64,000 nucleotides of DNA from NCBI RefSeq assembly GCF_008373755.1, contig NZ_VUJV01000003.1, positions 248,001 to 312,000 on the forward strand, given 5' to 3'. The notes under the pieces are model-generated. The model was not told the origin of the DNA, ran no database searches, and worked only from the letters and a program-made list of their open reading frames with translations. The position numbers and the translations under genes were made by a program. Shown in pieces: positions 8,609-16,484 of this stretch; positions within the stretch are counted from its first letter, which is position 1; each line of letters opens with the position of its first letter. This DNA comes from Nocardioides humilatus (lineage in GTDB: Bacteria > Actinomycetota > Actinomycetes > Propionibacteriales > Nocardioidaceae).

Positions 8609-9514
8609 GTGACGCCCACGATGTCATCGGCCTCCGACACACCAATGTCACCGAGGATGTCGACGAGGACCACGGCGATCGGACTCGTCCTGATCGGCAT
8701 CGCATCGGTGCAGTTCGGCGCCGGGTTCGCCAAGAACCTCTTCGACGACGTCACGCCGACCGGACTCGTGTGGCTCCGCCTGACGTCCAGCGCTCTCCTG
8801 CTCCTCGCGATCGCCCGGCCGCGCCTGCGCGGCCGGAGCCGGGACGACTGGCTGGTCGTGCTCGGCTTCGGTCTGTCGCTCGGCCTGATGAACTGGGCGT
8901 TCTACCAGTCGTTCAGCCGGATCCCGATCGGCATCGCCGTCACGATCGAGTTCACGGGACCGCTCATGGTCGCGGTGCTCGGCTCCCGCCGAGCCCGCGA
9001 CCTGGCGTGGGTCGGGCTGACCGCCGTCGGCGTGCTGCTGCTCGGCGTGGAGCGCGTCGACCTCGACCTGGTGGGCGTGCTCTTCGCCCTCCTCGCCGGC
9101 GCCTGCTGGGCCGGCTACATCCTCCTCAGCGCCCACACGGGCCGACGCTGGGAGGGCCTCGACGGCCTGGCCGTCGCGAGCGTCATCGGCGCTCTTCTGC
9201 TCACGCCGGGACTGGCGCTCACCGACCGGGCGCCTCTCACCGAGACCCGGATCCTGCTGCTCGGCGCAGCCGTCGGGCTGCTCTGCTCCGTGATCCCCTA
9301 CAGCTGCGAGCTTGTCGCGCTGCGGCAGCTGCGTCCGGCGCTTTTCGGGATGCTGATGAGCCTCGAACCGGCCGCGGCCGCACTCGCCGGCCTCCTCGTG
9401 GTCGGCGAGCACCTCAGCGCGATCCAATGGCTCGCCATCGCGTGCGTGGTGGTCGCGAGCGGGGGCGCTACCCGGTCGAGCACCGCCGCCGACCTGCCGC
9501 CGGCCGCTGGTTGA
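8609..9514 (+). CDS. EamA/RhtA-type multidrug or metabolite exporter
   Basis: A 301-residue integral membrane protein with about ten predicted helices in two repeated halves, the EamA (DMT superfamily) architecture. The first half has IGIASVQFGAGFAKNLFD and IPIGIAVTIEFTGPLMVAVL, the second VIPYSCELVALRQLRPALFGMLMSLEPAAAALAGLLVVGE; these match RhtA-like transporters that export amino acids such as threonine or homoserine. The GTG at 8609 is listed; internal ATGs at 8621 and 8657 are also possible, and the helices begin after residue 20. The stop codon lies inside a degenerate copy of a palindromic repeat (9507-9544). Confidence 0.85.
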   Translation: MTPTMSSASDTPMSPRMSTRTTAIGLVLIGIASVQFGAGFAKNLFDDVTPTGLVWLRLTSSALLLLAIARPRLRGRSRDDWLVVLGFGLSLGLMNWAFYQSFSRIPIGIAVTIEFTGPLMVAVLGSRRARDLAWVGLTAVGVLLLGVERVDLDLVGVLFALLAGACWAGYILLSAHTGRRWEGLDGLAVASVIGALLLTPGLALTDRAPLTETRILLLGAAVGLLCSVIPYSCELVALRQLRPALFGMLMSLEPAAAALAGLLVVGEHLSAIQWLAIACVVVASGGATRSSTAADLPPAAG

Positions 9515-9544
9515 GGCGCGCGGCGGGGTGGTGCCCCTCGAACC
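9507..9544. repeat. Degenerate copy of a palindromic repeat at the 3' end of the EamA gene
   Basis: CTGGTTGAGG followed 19 nt later by CCTCGAACC resembles the ends of the well-preserved repeat at 14494-14578. The TGA of the EamA gene lies within it, so the repeat may have supplied the stop codon. Low confidence because only the ends match. Confidence 0.35.
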
Positions 9545-9570
9545 GGCACCTTCCACTCAGCATGTTTTAA

Positions 9571-9617
9571 CCGAAGTGTCACGCTCCGCTGATGCTTCGG
9601 TAGTCCATCGGGACTAC
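9571..9617 (+). promoter_or_regulatory. Two adjacent small hairpins upstream of a 74-residue protein gene
   Basis: CCGAAG (9571-9576) pairs with CTTCGG (9595-9600), and directly after it GTAGTCC (9600-9606) pairs with GGACTAC (9611-9617) around a 4-nt loop. They could terminate the EamA transcript or shape the leader of the gene at 9656. Only the pairing is seen; the role is unknown. Confidence 0.35.
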
Positions 9618-9655
9618 TTTGGGCCTTACCCCCCCAACACCCCCGGAGCAATGCC

Positions 9656-9880
9656 ATGACCCCCATGAGCCAGCTCGTCCGCATCGGACAGACCATCTCG
9701 GAGTGGCCCGTCTCGTCCCAGCAGCAGGCCCGTCGCAACGCGATGGTCGCCCTGACTGACTGCGCACGCAGACGTGCCGAGCGCGAGGACGTGGCGTCGT
9801 ACCTCGCCGAAAGAGCATCCCGTCACGCCGAGCCGGACGTGACGCCCGCCACCGAACCAGGGGTGTCTCTGCACGCCTGA
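9656..9880 (+). CDS. Small hypothetical protein (74 aa)
   Basis: A short, Arg/Ala-rich, probably helical cytoplasmic protein with the central stretch SQQQARRNAMVALTDCARRR. The ATG at 9656 lies 8 nt after GGAG (9644-9647); an overlapping ATG at 9651 is in another frame. The long 5' region with two hairpins and the good ribosome binding site support a real gene, but I recognise no family. The next gene starts 26 bp downstream on the same strand and may be co-transcribed. Confidence 0.55.
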   Translation: MTPMSQLVRIGQTISEWPVSSQQQARRNAMVALTDCARRRAEREDVASYLAERASRHAEPDVTPATEPGVSLHA

Positions 9881-9905
9881 CCCGCGGCTCGGGCACAATC
9901 CCAGC

Positions 9906-10835
9906 ATGCCCATCTCCGCCCACGCCGCCGCCGAGACCGAACTGGTGTCGTTCCACGACATCATGTCCGACGACGGGACCCACGTCCGCGCGTGGACCAA
10001 CGACCCCGAGGGACTGATCGACGGGCCGACCGTCGTGCTCTGCAACGGCCTCGGCACCAACGCCTACATGTGGCCGGCCCTGCTCGACCCGGGTTGCGGC
10101 GTCCGCGTCGTCTCCTGGAACCACCGCGGGGTGAGCGGCTCGGAGCGACCGGCCGACCGCAGCCACGTCGAGATCGAGCACTTCGTCGAGGACGGGCTCT
10201 CGGTCATGGACCACTTCGGCATCGACCGGGCGGTCCTCATGGGCTGGTCGATGGGCGTCAACACGATGTTCGAGCTCGCCGTGCGCCACCCCGAGCGCGT
10301 CGCCGGCCTCTTCGCCGTCGCGGGCGTGCCGGGCGACACGTTCCGGACGATGCTCGCGCCGCTGCGGCTGCCCCACCAGGTCGCGCGGTTGATCACCATC
10401 AACGCGTGCCGCGTCGCCAAGCTGACCGGCTGGGCCGTCAGTCCGATCACGACCCGGCTCCCGATCGGCCCGAAGGCCGTCGCCCTCCTCTCCCACAGCG
10501 GCTTCATGCTCCCCGTCGCCGACCCTGAGCTCACGGCGTTCGCCATCGAGGAGTTCATCAGCACCCCGGTCGAGTGGTACGCCCACATCGCGCTCGGCAC
10601 CTCCAAGCACGCCCGGGTCTCGTTGAGCGGGATCGAGGTGCCGGCCCGCTTCGTCGCAGCGAAGTGGGACGTCCTCGCGGGTGCGCGCGACATGTTCTCT
10701 GCGGCCGCCCGGATGCAGGAAGCCGACTACGTCGAGCTGCGGGCCTCGCACTTCCTCCCGCTCGAGCAGCCGGAGGTCGTGCACGAACTGCTGCTGGAGT
10801 TCCTCGAGAAGGTCGGGGTCCGGGCCGCCGCCTGA
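9906..10835 (+). CDS. Alpha/beta-hydrolase fold protein
   Basis: A 309-residue cytoplasmic hydrolase. The oxyanion region VLCNGLGTNAYMWPAL, the RGVSGSERP loop, the nucleophile elbow GWSMGV (Ser at about residue 112), an acid near KWDVLAG and the late His in ASHFLPLEQP make a complete Ser-Asp-His triad of the epoxide hydrolase/haloperoxidase type. Substrate unknown. The ATG at 9906 follows a purine-poor region without a strong ribosome binding site. A separate lipoprotein gene starts 41 bp downstream. Confidence 0.85.
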   Translation: MPISAHAAAETELVSFHDIMSDDGTHVRAWTNDPEGLIDGPTVVLCNGLGTNAYMWPALLDPGCGVRVVSWNHRGVSGSERPADRSHVEIEHFVEDGLSVMDHFGIDRAVLMGWSMGVNTMFELAVRHPERVAGLFAVAGVPGDTFRTMLAPLRLPHQVARLITINACRVAKLTGWAVSPITTRLPIGPKAVALLSHSGFMLPVADPELTAFAIEEFISTPVEWYAHIALGTSKHARVSLSGIEVPARFVAAKWDVLAGARDMFSAAARMQEADYVELRASHFLPLEQPEVVHELLLEFLEKVGVRAAA

Positions 10836-10876
10836 GTGGTCCTGGCTGAGCAGTTCGCTTGGGTAGTTTGGGCGGC

Positions 10877-11998
10877 ATGATCGCCCACAGCGCGACCGCC
10901 GCCCTCCTCGCCACGACCGCGCTGCTTTCCGGCTGCGGTGACGACGCCCCCTCGTCGACCAGCATGCCGTCGGGGTCCGCCGCGATGCCGACCGCGACCT
11001 CCAGCTCGACGCCGGGCGCCGAGCCCGCGGTCGTGGACACGGTCGCGACGGGCCTGGCGGTGCCGTGGGGACTCGACTTCCTGCCCGACGGCCGGGCGAT
11101 CGTCACCGAGCGGGACACCGCCCGTGTCCTCGCGATCACCCCGCCCGCCGACAGCGGCGAGGGCGGCGAGGTCGTCGAGGTCGGCCGCGTGCCCGAGACC
11201 GCGGCCCAGGGCGAAGCAGGGCTGCTCGGCGTCGCCGTCTCCCCCGACTTCGAGACCGACCACCTCCTCTACTTCTACGTCTGCACCTCCGACGACAACC
11301 AGGTCGTGCGAGCGACCCTGGAGGGCGACGAGCTCGGTCCGACCGAGCCGATCCTCACCGGGATCCCCAACGGCTACATCCACGACGGCGGCCGCCTCGA
11401 GTTCGGCCCCGACGGCTACCTCTACGTGACGACCGGCGAGACCGGCGAGGACCAGCTCGCCCGCGACCGCGACGGCTACGCCGGCAAGATCCTGCGGATC
11501 ACCCCCGACGGCGACCCGGCACCGGGCAACCCGTTCGACGACGAGGTGTGGTCGTGGGGCCACCGCAACGTGCAGGGCCTCGCCTTCGACGGCGACGGAC
11601 GGCTGTGGGCCAGCGAGTTCGGCTCCGACACCTTCGACGAGCTCAACCTGATCGAGGCCGGCGACGACTACGGCTGGCCGGTGATCGAAGGGGTCGGCGG
11701 CGACCCGAGCTACCACGATCCGCAGCTCACGTGGCCGACCGACCAGGCGTCCCCGTCAGGGCTGGCCTACCTTGACGGCGAGCTCTGGATGGCCGCCCTG
11801 CGCGGGGAGCGGCTGTGGCGGATCCCGGTGGACGGGGCGAGTGCGAGTGAGCCGACGGCGTACTTCGAGGGTGACTTCGGCCGACTCCGCACCGTCGCGG
11901 TCGCGCCCGACGGCCGGTTGTGGCTCACGACCAGCAATCTCGACGGTCGGGGCGAGCCGGTCGACGGGGACGACCGGATCCTCATCGTCGAGCCCTAG
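10877..11998 (+). CDS. PQQ-type sorbosone/glucose dehydrogenase-like lipoprotein
   Basis: A 373-residue exported protein. The start ATG at 10877 gives a lipoprotein signal MIAHSATAALLATTALLSGCGDD with lipobox LSGC (Cys20), then a Ser/Thr linker. The body is the six-bladed propeller of the GSDH/sorbosone dehydrogenase family: VPWGLDFLPDGRAIVTER, GEAGLLGVAVSPDF, YIHDGGRLEFGPDGYLYVTTGE, AGKILRITPDG, GHRNVQGLAFD and DELNLIEAGDDYGWP are recognisable family blocks. Members use pyrroloquinoline quinone or have lost it; the sugar substrate cannot be predicted. Its TAG overlaps the convergent stop of the metallophosphoesterase gene (CTAG). Confidence 0.9.
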   Translation: MIAHSATAALLATTALLSGCGDDAPSSTSMPSGSAAMPTATSSSTPGAEPAVVDTVATGLAVPWGLDFLPDGRAIVTERDTARVLAITPPADSGEGGEVVEVGRVPETAAQGEAGLLGVAVSPDFETDHLLYFYVCTSDDNQVVRATLEGDELGPTEPILTGIPNGYIHDGGRLEFGPDGYLYVTTGETGEDQLARDRDGYAGKILRITPDGDPAPGNPFDDEVWSWGHRNVQGLAFDGDGRLWASEFGSDTFDELNLIEAGDDYGWPVIEGVGGDPSYHDPQLTWPTDQASPSGLAYLDGELWMAALRGERLWRIPVDGASASEPTAYFEGDFGRLRTVAVAPDGRLWLTTSNLDGRGEPVDGDDRILIVEP

Positions 11999-12903
11999 GG
12001 CCGGTTGAAGTCGGAGTCCTTGCGGCTGAGGATGTCGCGTCGCTCTTCCGGCGAGAGCGCGTCCACCGCGGCGCGCATCTCTTCGGGCTGACCGCTGATC
12101 TCGGGAGCCTCGGCGAGCGGCACCACCGTATGCACGATGCGGTCGTCGTAGACGTGCACGGTGTTGAACGCCTGGTGGCCGTCGACACCGGAGATCAGCC
12201 GGTCGACCGGCGCCGGGTCGGTGGTGTAGCAGCTCGCTGACGCGACCGAGACCGGGACGCCGGCGAAGGTCGAGTAGGACGTGTAGTGGAAATGGCCGCC
12301 GAGGATCTGGCGTACGTCGCTGCCCTCGACCACCGCTGCGAGCCGGTCCTGCTCGAGCAGCTCGAGGATCGCGCCCACCTCGATGGTCGGCAACGGGATC
12401 GGTGGGTGGTGCATCGCGAGGATCGTGCCGTGCTCTGCCGGCGTGCTGAGCACGTCGCGCAACCAGTCGAGCTGATCGTCGGCGAGCTCGCCGTGGTGAT
12501 AGTTCGGGACGGTGGTGTCGAGCGCCACGATCCGGAGTCCACCGAGGTCGTAGACCCGGTCCTGCGGTCCGTCGTCGTCGGAGTCGAAGAGGCCGCGGGC
12601 GTAGGGCGCCCGCTCGTCGTGGTTGCCCATCACCCACACGACCTGCGCGCCCAGCGCCGCGGCAGCCGGCTCGACCAGGGCGCGGAGGCGGGCGTAGGCC
12701 TCGGGCTCGCCCTTGTCGGCGAGGTCGCCGGTGAAGACCAGCGCCTGCGGGACCGGGTCGAGCCGCCTCAACCGGTCGAGAGCGAGGACGAGACCGCTCT
12801 CCGGCTCCACGACGCCGTACTGCTTGGCGCCACGGGCGAGCAGGTGGACGTCGCTGAGGTGGGCGACAGTGAATCGGGGGGCGGGGTACTGGCCGTACTG
12901 CAC
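11995..12903 (-). CDS. Calcineurin-like metallophosphoesterase (CpdA-like)
   Basis: A 302-residue phosphoesterase of the class III cyclic nucleotide phosphodiesterase type. All metal-binding blocks are present in order: VAHLSDVHL, VFTGDLADKG, VMGNHDER, AMHHPP and GGHFHYTSY. The family hydrolyses cAMP or related phosphodiesters in a dinuclear metal centre. No signal peptide, so cytoplasmic. It lies just downstream (10 bp) of the S-component gene of the ECF operon on the opposite side of that operon's 3' direction, meaning it is transcribed after it on the same strand and could be read through from it. Confidence 0.9.
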   Translation of the reverse strand: MQYGQYPAPRFTVAHLSDVHLLARGAKQYGVVEPESGLVLALDRLRRLDPVPQALVFTGDLADKGEPEAYARLRALVEPAAAALGAQVVWVMGNHDERAPYARGLFDSDDDGPQDRVYDLGGLRIVALDTTVPNYHHGELADDQLDWLRDVLSTPAEHGTILAMHHPPIPLPTIEVGAILELLEQDRLAAVVEGSDVRQILGGHFHYTSYSTFAGVPVSVASASCYTTDPAPVDRLISGVDGHQAFNTVHVYDDRIVHTVVPLAEAPEISGQPEEMRAAVDALSPEERRDILSRKDSDFNRP

Positions 12904-12913
12904 ACGCCAGACG

Positions 12914-13726
12914 CTAGCGCCGCTCCACCCTCGCTCGCCGCGCCGCGCGCCGCAGGGTCGTGAGGACGGCCGGGCCCAGGAGCCCGATCGCGAGCGCGTT
13001 GGTGATGGCGCGACCGGTGTCCCAGCCGCCGGTGGACGTCAGCAGCGTGTAGAGGACGAACCGGTGCAGGTTCTCGAGCAGCGGCGCCCCCGGCGCGTAG
13101 GACAGCTCGGTGGAGTCCTGGCCGGGCACCTCGACGCCGAGGATGAACGGCCAGCCCCACAGGTTCATGAGCAGCCCGTAGGCGTAGGCGGCGAGGATGC
13201 CGTAGCCGATGAGCATCGCGATCTCGCGGCGACCGGTGACGCGGCGCGGCAGCAGGCCGGCGAACATCCCGACCCAGCCGGCCACGAGCATCTGGAAGGG
13301 CAGCCAGGGACCGACGCCAGCGGTCATCAGCGCTGACGCGAAGAGCGAGGTGCAGCCCAACACGAAGCCGAAGCCCGGCCCGAAGACCCGGCCGCCGAGG
13401 ATGAGCAGGAAGAAGACCAGCTCGAGGCCCGCCGTACCGGCGCTCACACCGCGTAGTACCGCGTTGACCGCGCTCAGCACCCCGAGGATCGCGAGCACGC
13501 GCGCGTCCATGCCGCCCTCGCTGATCTCGGCCAGCACCACGGCCAAGATCACCGGCAGCAGGCCGATGAAGACGAACGGCGGGTCGACCCGCTGGTCCGG
13601 GTTGGCGTCGAGGATCAGCGGCCAGGCCAGCATCATCAGGCCGATCAGCGAGGCGAGGGCCAAGACGACCGCCGACCGCAGTCGCAGGGGTACGGCGACC
13701 TGCCCGCCCACCTCCACCGAGCTCAC
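12914..13726 (-). CDS. ECF transporter S component (substrate-binding membrane subunit)
   Basis: A 270-residue membrane protein with about six hydrophobic segments. Key stretches are VVLALASLIGLMMLAWPLIL, VLGVLSAVNAVLRGVSAGTAG, FVLGCTSLFASALMTAGVGP and WLPFQMLVAGWVGMFAGLLP, the pattern of ECF S components. Its GTG start overlaps the stop of the ATPase gene by 4 nt (GTGA), the fifth gene of a tightly coupled operon controlled by a cobalamin riboswitch. Cobalamin or a corrinoid precursor is therefore the likely substrate; the protein alone does not show this. The C terminus is Arg-rich (cytoplasmic). Confidence 0.88.
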   Translation of the reverse strand: MSSVEVGGQVAVPLRLRSAVVLALASLIGLMMLAWPLILDANPDQRVDPPFVFIGLLPVILAVVLAEISEGGMDARVLAILGVLSAVNAVLRGVSAGTAGLELVFFLLILGGRVFGPGFGFVLGCTSLFASALMTAGVGPWLPFQMLVAGWVGMFAGLLPRRVTGRREIAMLIGYGILAAYAYGLLMNLWGWPFILGVEVPGQDSTELSYAPGAPLLENLHRFVLYTLLTSTGGWDTGRAITNALAIGLLGPAVLTTLRRAARRARVERR

Positions 13727-15375
13727 GGGGTCACCTCTGCCGTCCCCGCTGCCGCGAGAGCCGCAGCGACCTCGTCGACGCGCAGCCAGTCGGGTCCGAG
13801 GATCTTGGTCACCTGCGGCGCGAAGGCCGGGGACTCAGCGATCACCTCGCGCACCGGTCCGAGCGACACCACCTCGCCCTCGGCCAGCACCACGATCGCG
13901 TCGGCCACCTGGGCCACGAACTCCACGTCGTGGGTCGCGACGAGGATCGCGCGCCCCTCGGCAGCGAGGTCACGCAGCACCTCGGCCAGCGCGTGCTTGC
14001 CCGGGTAGTCGAGGCCCCGCGTCGGCTCGTCGAGCAGCAGCACCGGAGGACCGGCCGTCAGGACGATCGCGACCGCGAGCGCGAGCCGCTGCCCCTCGGA
14101 GAGGTCGCGTGGGTGGCCGCCATCGCTGATGCCGGGGGTCAGCCGTTCGAGAAGTCCCTTGCAGGTGCCGGCGGGGGCGTTGGCGGTCACGTCCGCCGCG
14201 GAGCACTCCTGCGCCACGGTCTCGAGGTAGAGGAGGTCGGCCGGGCTCTGCGGCACCAGCCCCGTCCGGCGGCGCCGGGCGTCCGGCTTGAGCTGGTGCG
14301 GGTCGTCGCCCGCCACCCGCACCGTGCCGCGCATGGCCGCATGGCGACCCTGGAGCGCCCACAGCAGCGTCGACTTCCCCGCTCCGTTGCGCCCCATCAG
14401 CGCCGTCACCGTGCCGCGCTCGAGTGTCAGGTCGACGTCGCGGAGGGCCGGGGTCGATCCGTGCGCGACCGTCAGCCGTCGTACGTCGACCGGGGTTTCG
14501 AGGCTCGTCGCTAGCGCTCCTCGCACCTCAACCACCGGTTCCGCTGGTTGAGGTGCGAGCGCAGCGAGCCTCGAAACCAAGGCTCCCGACCGCCGGCGCG
14601 CGTCCCGCACGGTCAGCGGGAGCGGCGACCAGCCGGCGAGCCGACCGAGCTCGACGATCGGGGGCGCGATGGGCGCTTCGATGAGCAGCTCGGCCGGATC
14701 CCCGACGGTGACCTGGCCACCAGGGCCGAGCAGGCAGAGACGGTCGGCGAACGGCACGACCCGCTCGAGCCGGTGCTCGGCGACGAGGACGGAGACGCCG
14801 AGGTCGTGGACCAGGCGGGTGAGCGTGGCGAGCACGTCCTCGGCCGCGGTCGGGTCGAGCGCGGAGGTCGGTTCATCGAGTACGAGCAGTCGGGGATGGG
14901 TCGAGAGCACCGAGCCGATCGCGACCCGTTGTTGCTGGCCGCCCGAGAGGGTGCGGAGGTCGCGGTGACGCAGGTCGGCGATGCCGAGCAGGTCGAGGGT
15001 CTCCTCGACCCGGCGACGCATCGTCGGGGCGGCGAGCCCGAGCTGTTCCATGCCGAAGGCGAGCTCCTCCTCGACCGTGTCGGTGACGAACCACGCCGGC
15101 GGGTTCTGGCCGACGTAGCCGACGACGTGCGCGCGCTCCCGCGCGGGGAGCTCGAGCACGCTCGCCCCGTCGATGACCAGGTCGCCGGTCAACGTGCCGC
15201 CCGTGAACGCCGGCACCAGGCCCGCCATCACACCGAGCAGGGTGGACTTCCCGACGCCCGTAGGACCCGCCAGCAGCACCAGCTCGCCGTGGTCGACGGC
15301 GAGGTCGACATGGTCGAGGACAGGTCCGACCCTGGAGGTGCCATAGGTGAACGTGACGTCGCGCAGCTCGAACAT
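13723..15375 (-). CDS. Fused ECF transporter ATPase (EcfA-EcfA')
   Basis: A 550-residue protein with two complete ABC ATPase domains. Domain 1 has Walker A GPTGVGKST (about 37-45), signature LSGGQQQR (143-150) and Walker B LLVLDEPT. Domain 2 has GRNGAGKST (about 328-336), signature LSEGQ (425-429) and VLLLDEPTRGLD. This replaces the two separate ATPases of group II ECF transporters and energises the EcfT/S pair. The start ATG (15375) overlaps the EcfT stop (ATGA). Oddity: the linker between the domains (residues 266-294) is encoded by a palindromic repeat element that reads through in frame, with no stop. Confidence 0.93.
   Translation of the reverse strand: MFELRDVTFTYGTSRVGPVLDHVDLAVDHGELVLLAGPTGVGKSTLLGVMAGLVPAFTGGTLTGDLVIDGASVLELPARERAHVVGYVGQNPPAWFVTDTVEEELAFGMEQLGLAAPTMRRRVEETLDLLGIADLRHRDLRTLSGGQQQRVAIGSVLSTHPRLLVLDEPTSALDPTAAEDVLATLTRLVHDLGVSVLVAEHRLERVVPFADRLCLLGPGGQVTVGDPAELLIEAPIAPPIVELGRLAGWSPLPLTVRDARRRSGALVSRLAALAPQPAEPVVEVRGALATSLETPVDVRRLTVAHGSTPALRDVDLTLERGTVTALMGRNGAGKSTLLWALQGRHAAMRGTVRVAGDDPHQLKPDARRRRTGLVPQSPADLLYLETVAQECSAADVTANAPAGTCKGLLERLTPGISDGGHPRDLSEGQRLALAVAIVLTAGPPVLLLDEPTRGLDYPGKHALAEVLRDLAAEGRAILVATHDVEFVAQVADAIVVLAEGEVVSLGPVREVIAESPAFAPQVTKILGPDWLRVDEVAAALAAAGTAEVTP
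14494..14578. repeat. REP-like palindromic repeat inserted in the ECF ATPase linker
   Basis: An 85-bp imperfect inverted repeat. The outer arms GGTTTCGAGGCTCG and CGAGCCTCGAAACC are perfectly complementary over 14 bp; the inner arms TCGCACCTCAACCA and TGGTTGAGGTGCGA pair over 14 bp; a few extra bases bulge on one side. It codes for the linker of the fused ATPase without breaking the frame. Its ends resemble the degenerate copy at 9507-9544. Confidence 0.8.
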
Positions 15376-16484
15376 CAGGCAGCCACCTGATCCGGTGCGG
15401 CACCCGGAGCCAACCGGTTCAGCACGGTGAGCGGCGGCGGCGCGACGAAGACGGGCACCAGGCCGACGAGGATCGCGGCGAGCGCACCGATGCTGATGGT
15501 CGGGGAGACGTTCACGCTCGGGTAGGCGACGAGCGGCTCCCAGCGCTGCACCGCCCACAGCCCCGCGCCGACCGCGACGCCCGAGAGCGCGATCACCACC
15601 TCGGGGAGGCGCCAGCGCTCGGGTCGGTACCGCGTGCGCTCGACCCGGCGGCCGGCGAGCACGAAACCACCGAGCGCCGCAGCGACGCCGACGGCGAGCA
15701 TCGGCCACGCCAGCAGTCGCGGGGCGGAGGAGTCGAGGAAGGCGTAGACGCCGACGCAGATGCCGGCCAGGCCCAGGATCATCAGGCCGCCGGTGCTGCG
15801 GCGCTGCGATGCAGTCGCGGCGCCGCTGCGGCCGTAGCCGCGAGCGTCCATCCCCGCGGCCAACGCGAGCGACCGTTCGAAGGCGTCCTCGAGGATCGGG
15901 ACCAGGAGACGGCGCAGCCCGCGGACCCGGCCGCGCTCGCCGCCGCGCAGCTGCTGGGCCGCGCGCACCCGGCGGGCGCTGTCGGCCAACTGCGGGATGA
16001 CGGTGATCGCCACGACCATCGCCGTACCGATCTCGTAGAGCGCGGGCGGCAACGACCGCATCAGGCGCTTGGGGTTGGCCAACGCATTGGCCGCGCCGAC
16101 GGCGATGAGCAGGGTCGCGAGCCGCAGCCCTTCGTAGAGCGCGGCGAGGAGCTCTTGCCGGCTGAAGGGACCGATCAGGCTGATGCCAGCCGCCCAGTCG
16201 GGCAGCGGGATCTCGGGGAGCGACAGCAGTACGTCGCCGGCATCGTTGCCGCCGACCAGGATGCGGAAGGCGACGCGGACCACCAGCACGATCAGGCCGA
16301 GCCACAGGTAGAGCCGGAAGGACCGCGACCAAGGCTGGTCGCCCCGGCACGCGAAGACCGTGAGCGTCGCGATGGCAAGAAGGAGACCGAGGAGGAGCGG
16401 GTTGGTCGTGCACGAAGCGCCGACGGCGAGGCCGACCGCCCAGCACCACCAGGCGACGGGGTGGAGGTCCCGCGCCAGCCTCAT
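15375..16484 (-). CDS. ECF transporter transmembrane component EcfT
   Basis: A 369-residue membrane protein. The start ATG at 16484 overlaps the stop of the upstream gene (ATGA) and gives MRLARDLHPVAWWCW; longer starts would overlap that gene further. The family's conserved cytoplasmic coupling region is visible around GMDARGYGRSG (the A-R-G motif that contacts the ATPases), preceded by LVPILEDAFERSLALAAGMDA. About six to eight hydrophobic helices flank it, and extra C-terminal helices make it longer than the usual 250-270 residues. It couples ATP hydrolysis by EcfA to toppling of the S component. Confidence 0.9.
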   Translation of the reverse strand: MRLARDLHPVAWWCWAVGLAVGASCTTNPLLLGLLLAIATLTVFACRGDQPWSRSFRLYLWLGLIVLVVRVAFRILVGGNDAGDVLLSLPEIPLPDWAAGISLIGPFSRQELLAALYEGLRLATLLIAVGAANALANPKRLMRSLPPALYEIGTAMVVAITVIPQLADSARRVRAAQQLRGGERGRVRGLRRLLVPILEDAFERSLALAAGMDARGYGRSGAATASQRRSTGGLMILGLAGICVGVYAFLDSSAPRLLAWPMLAVGVAAALGGFVLAGRRVERTRYRPERWRLPEVVIALSGVAVGAGLWAVQRWEPLVAYPSVNVSPTISIGALAAILVGLVPVFVAPPPLTVLNRLAPGAAPDQVAA

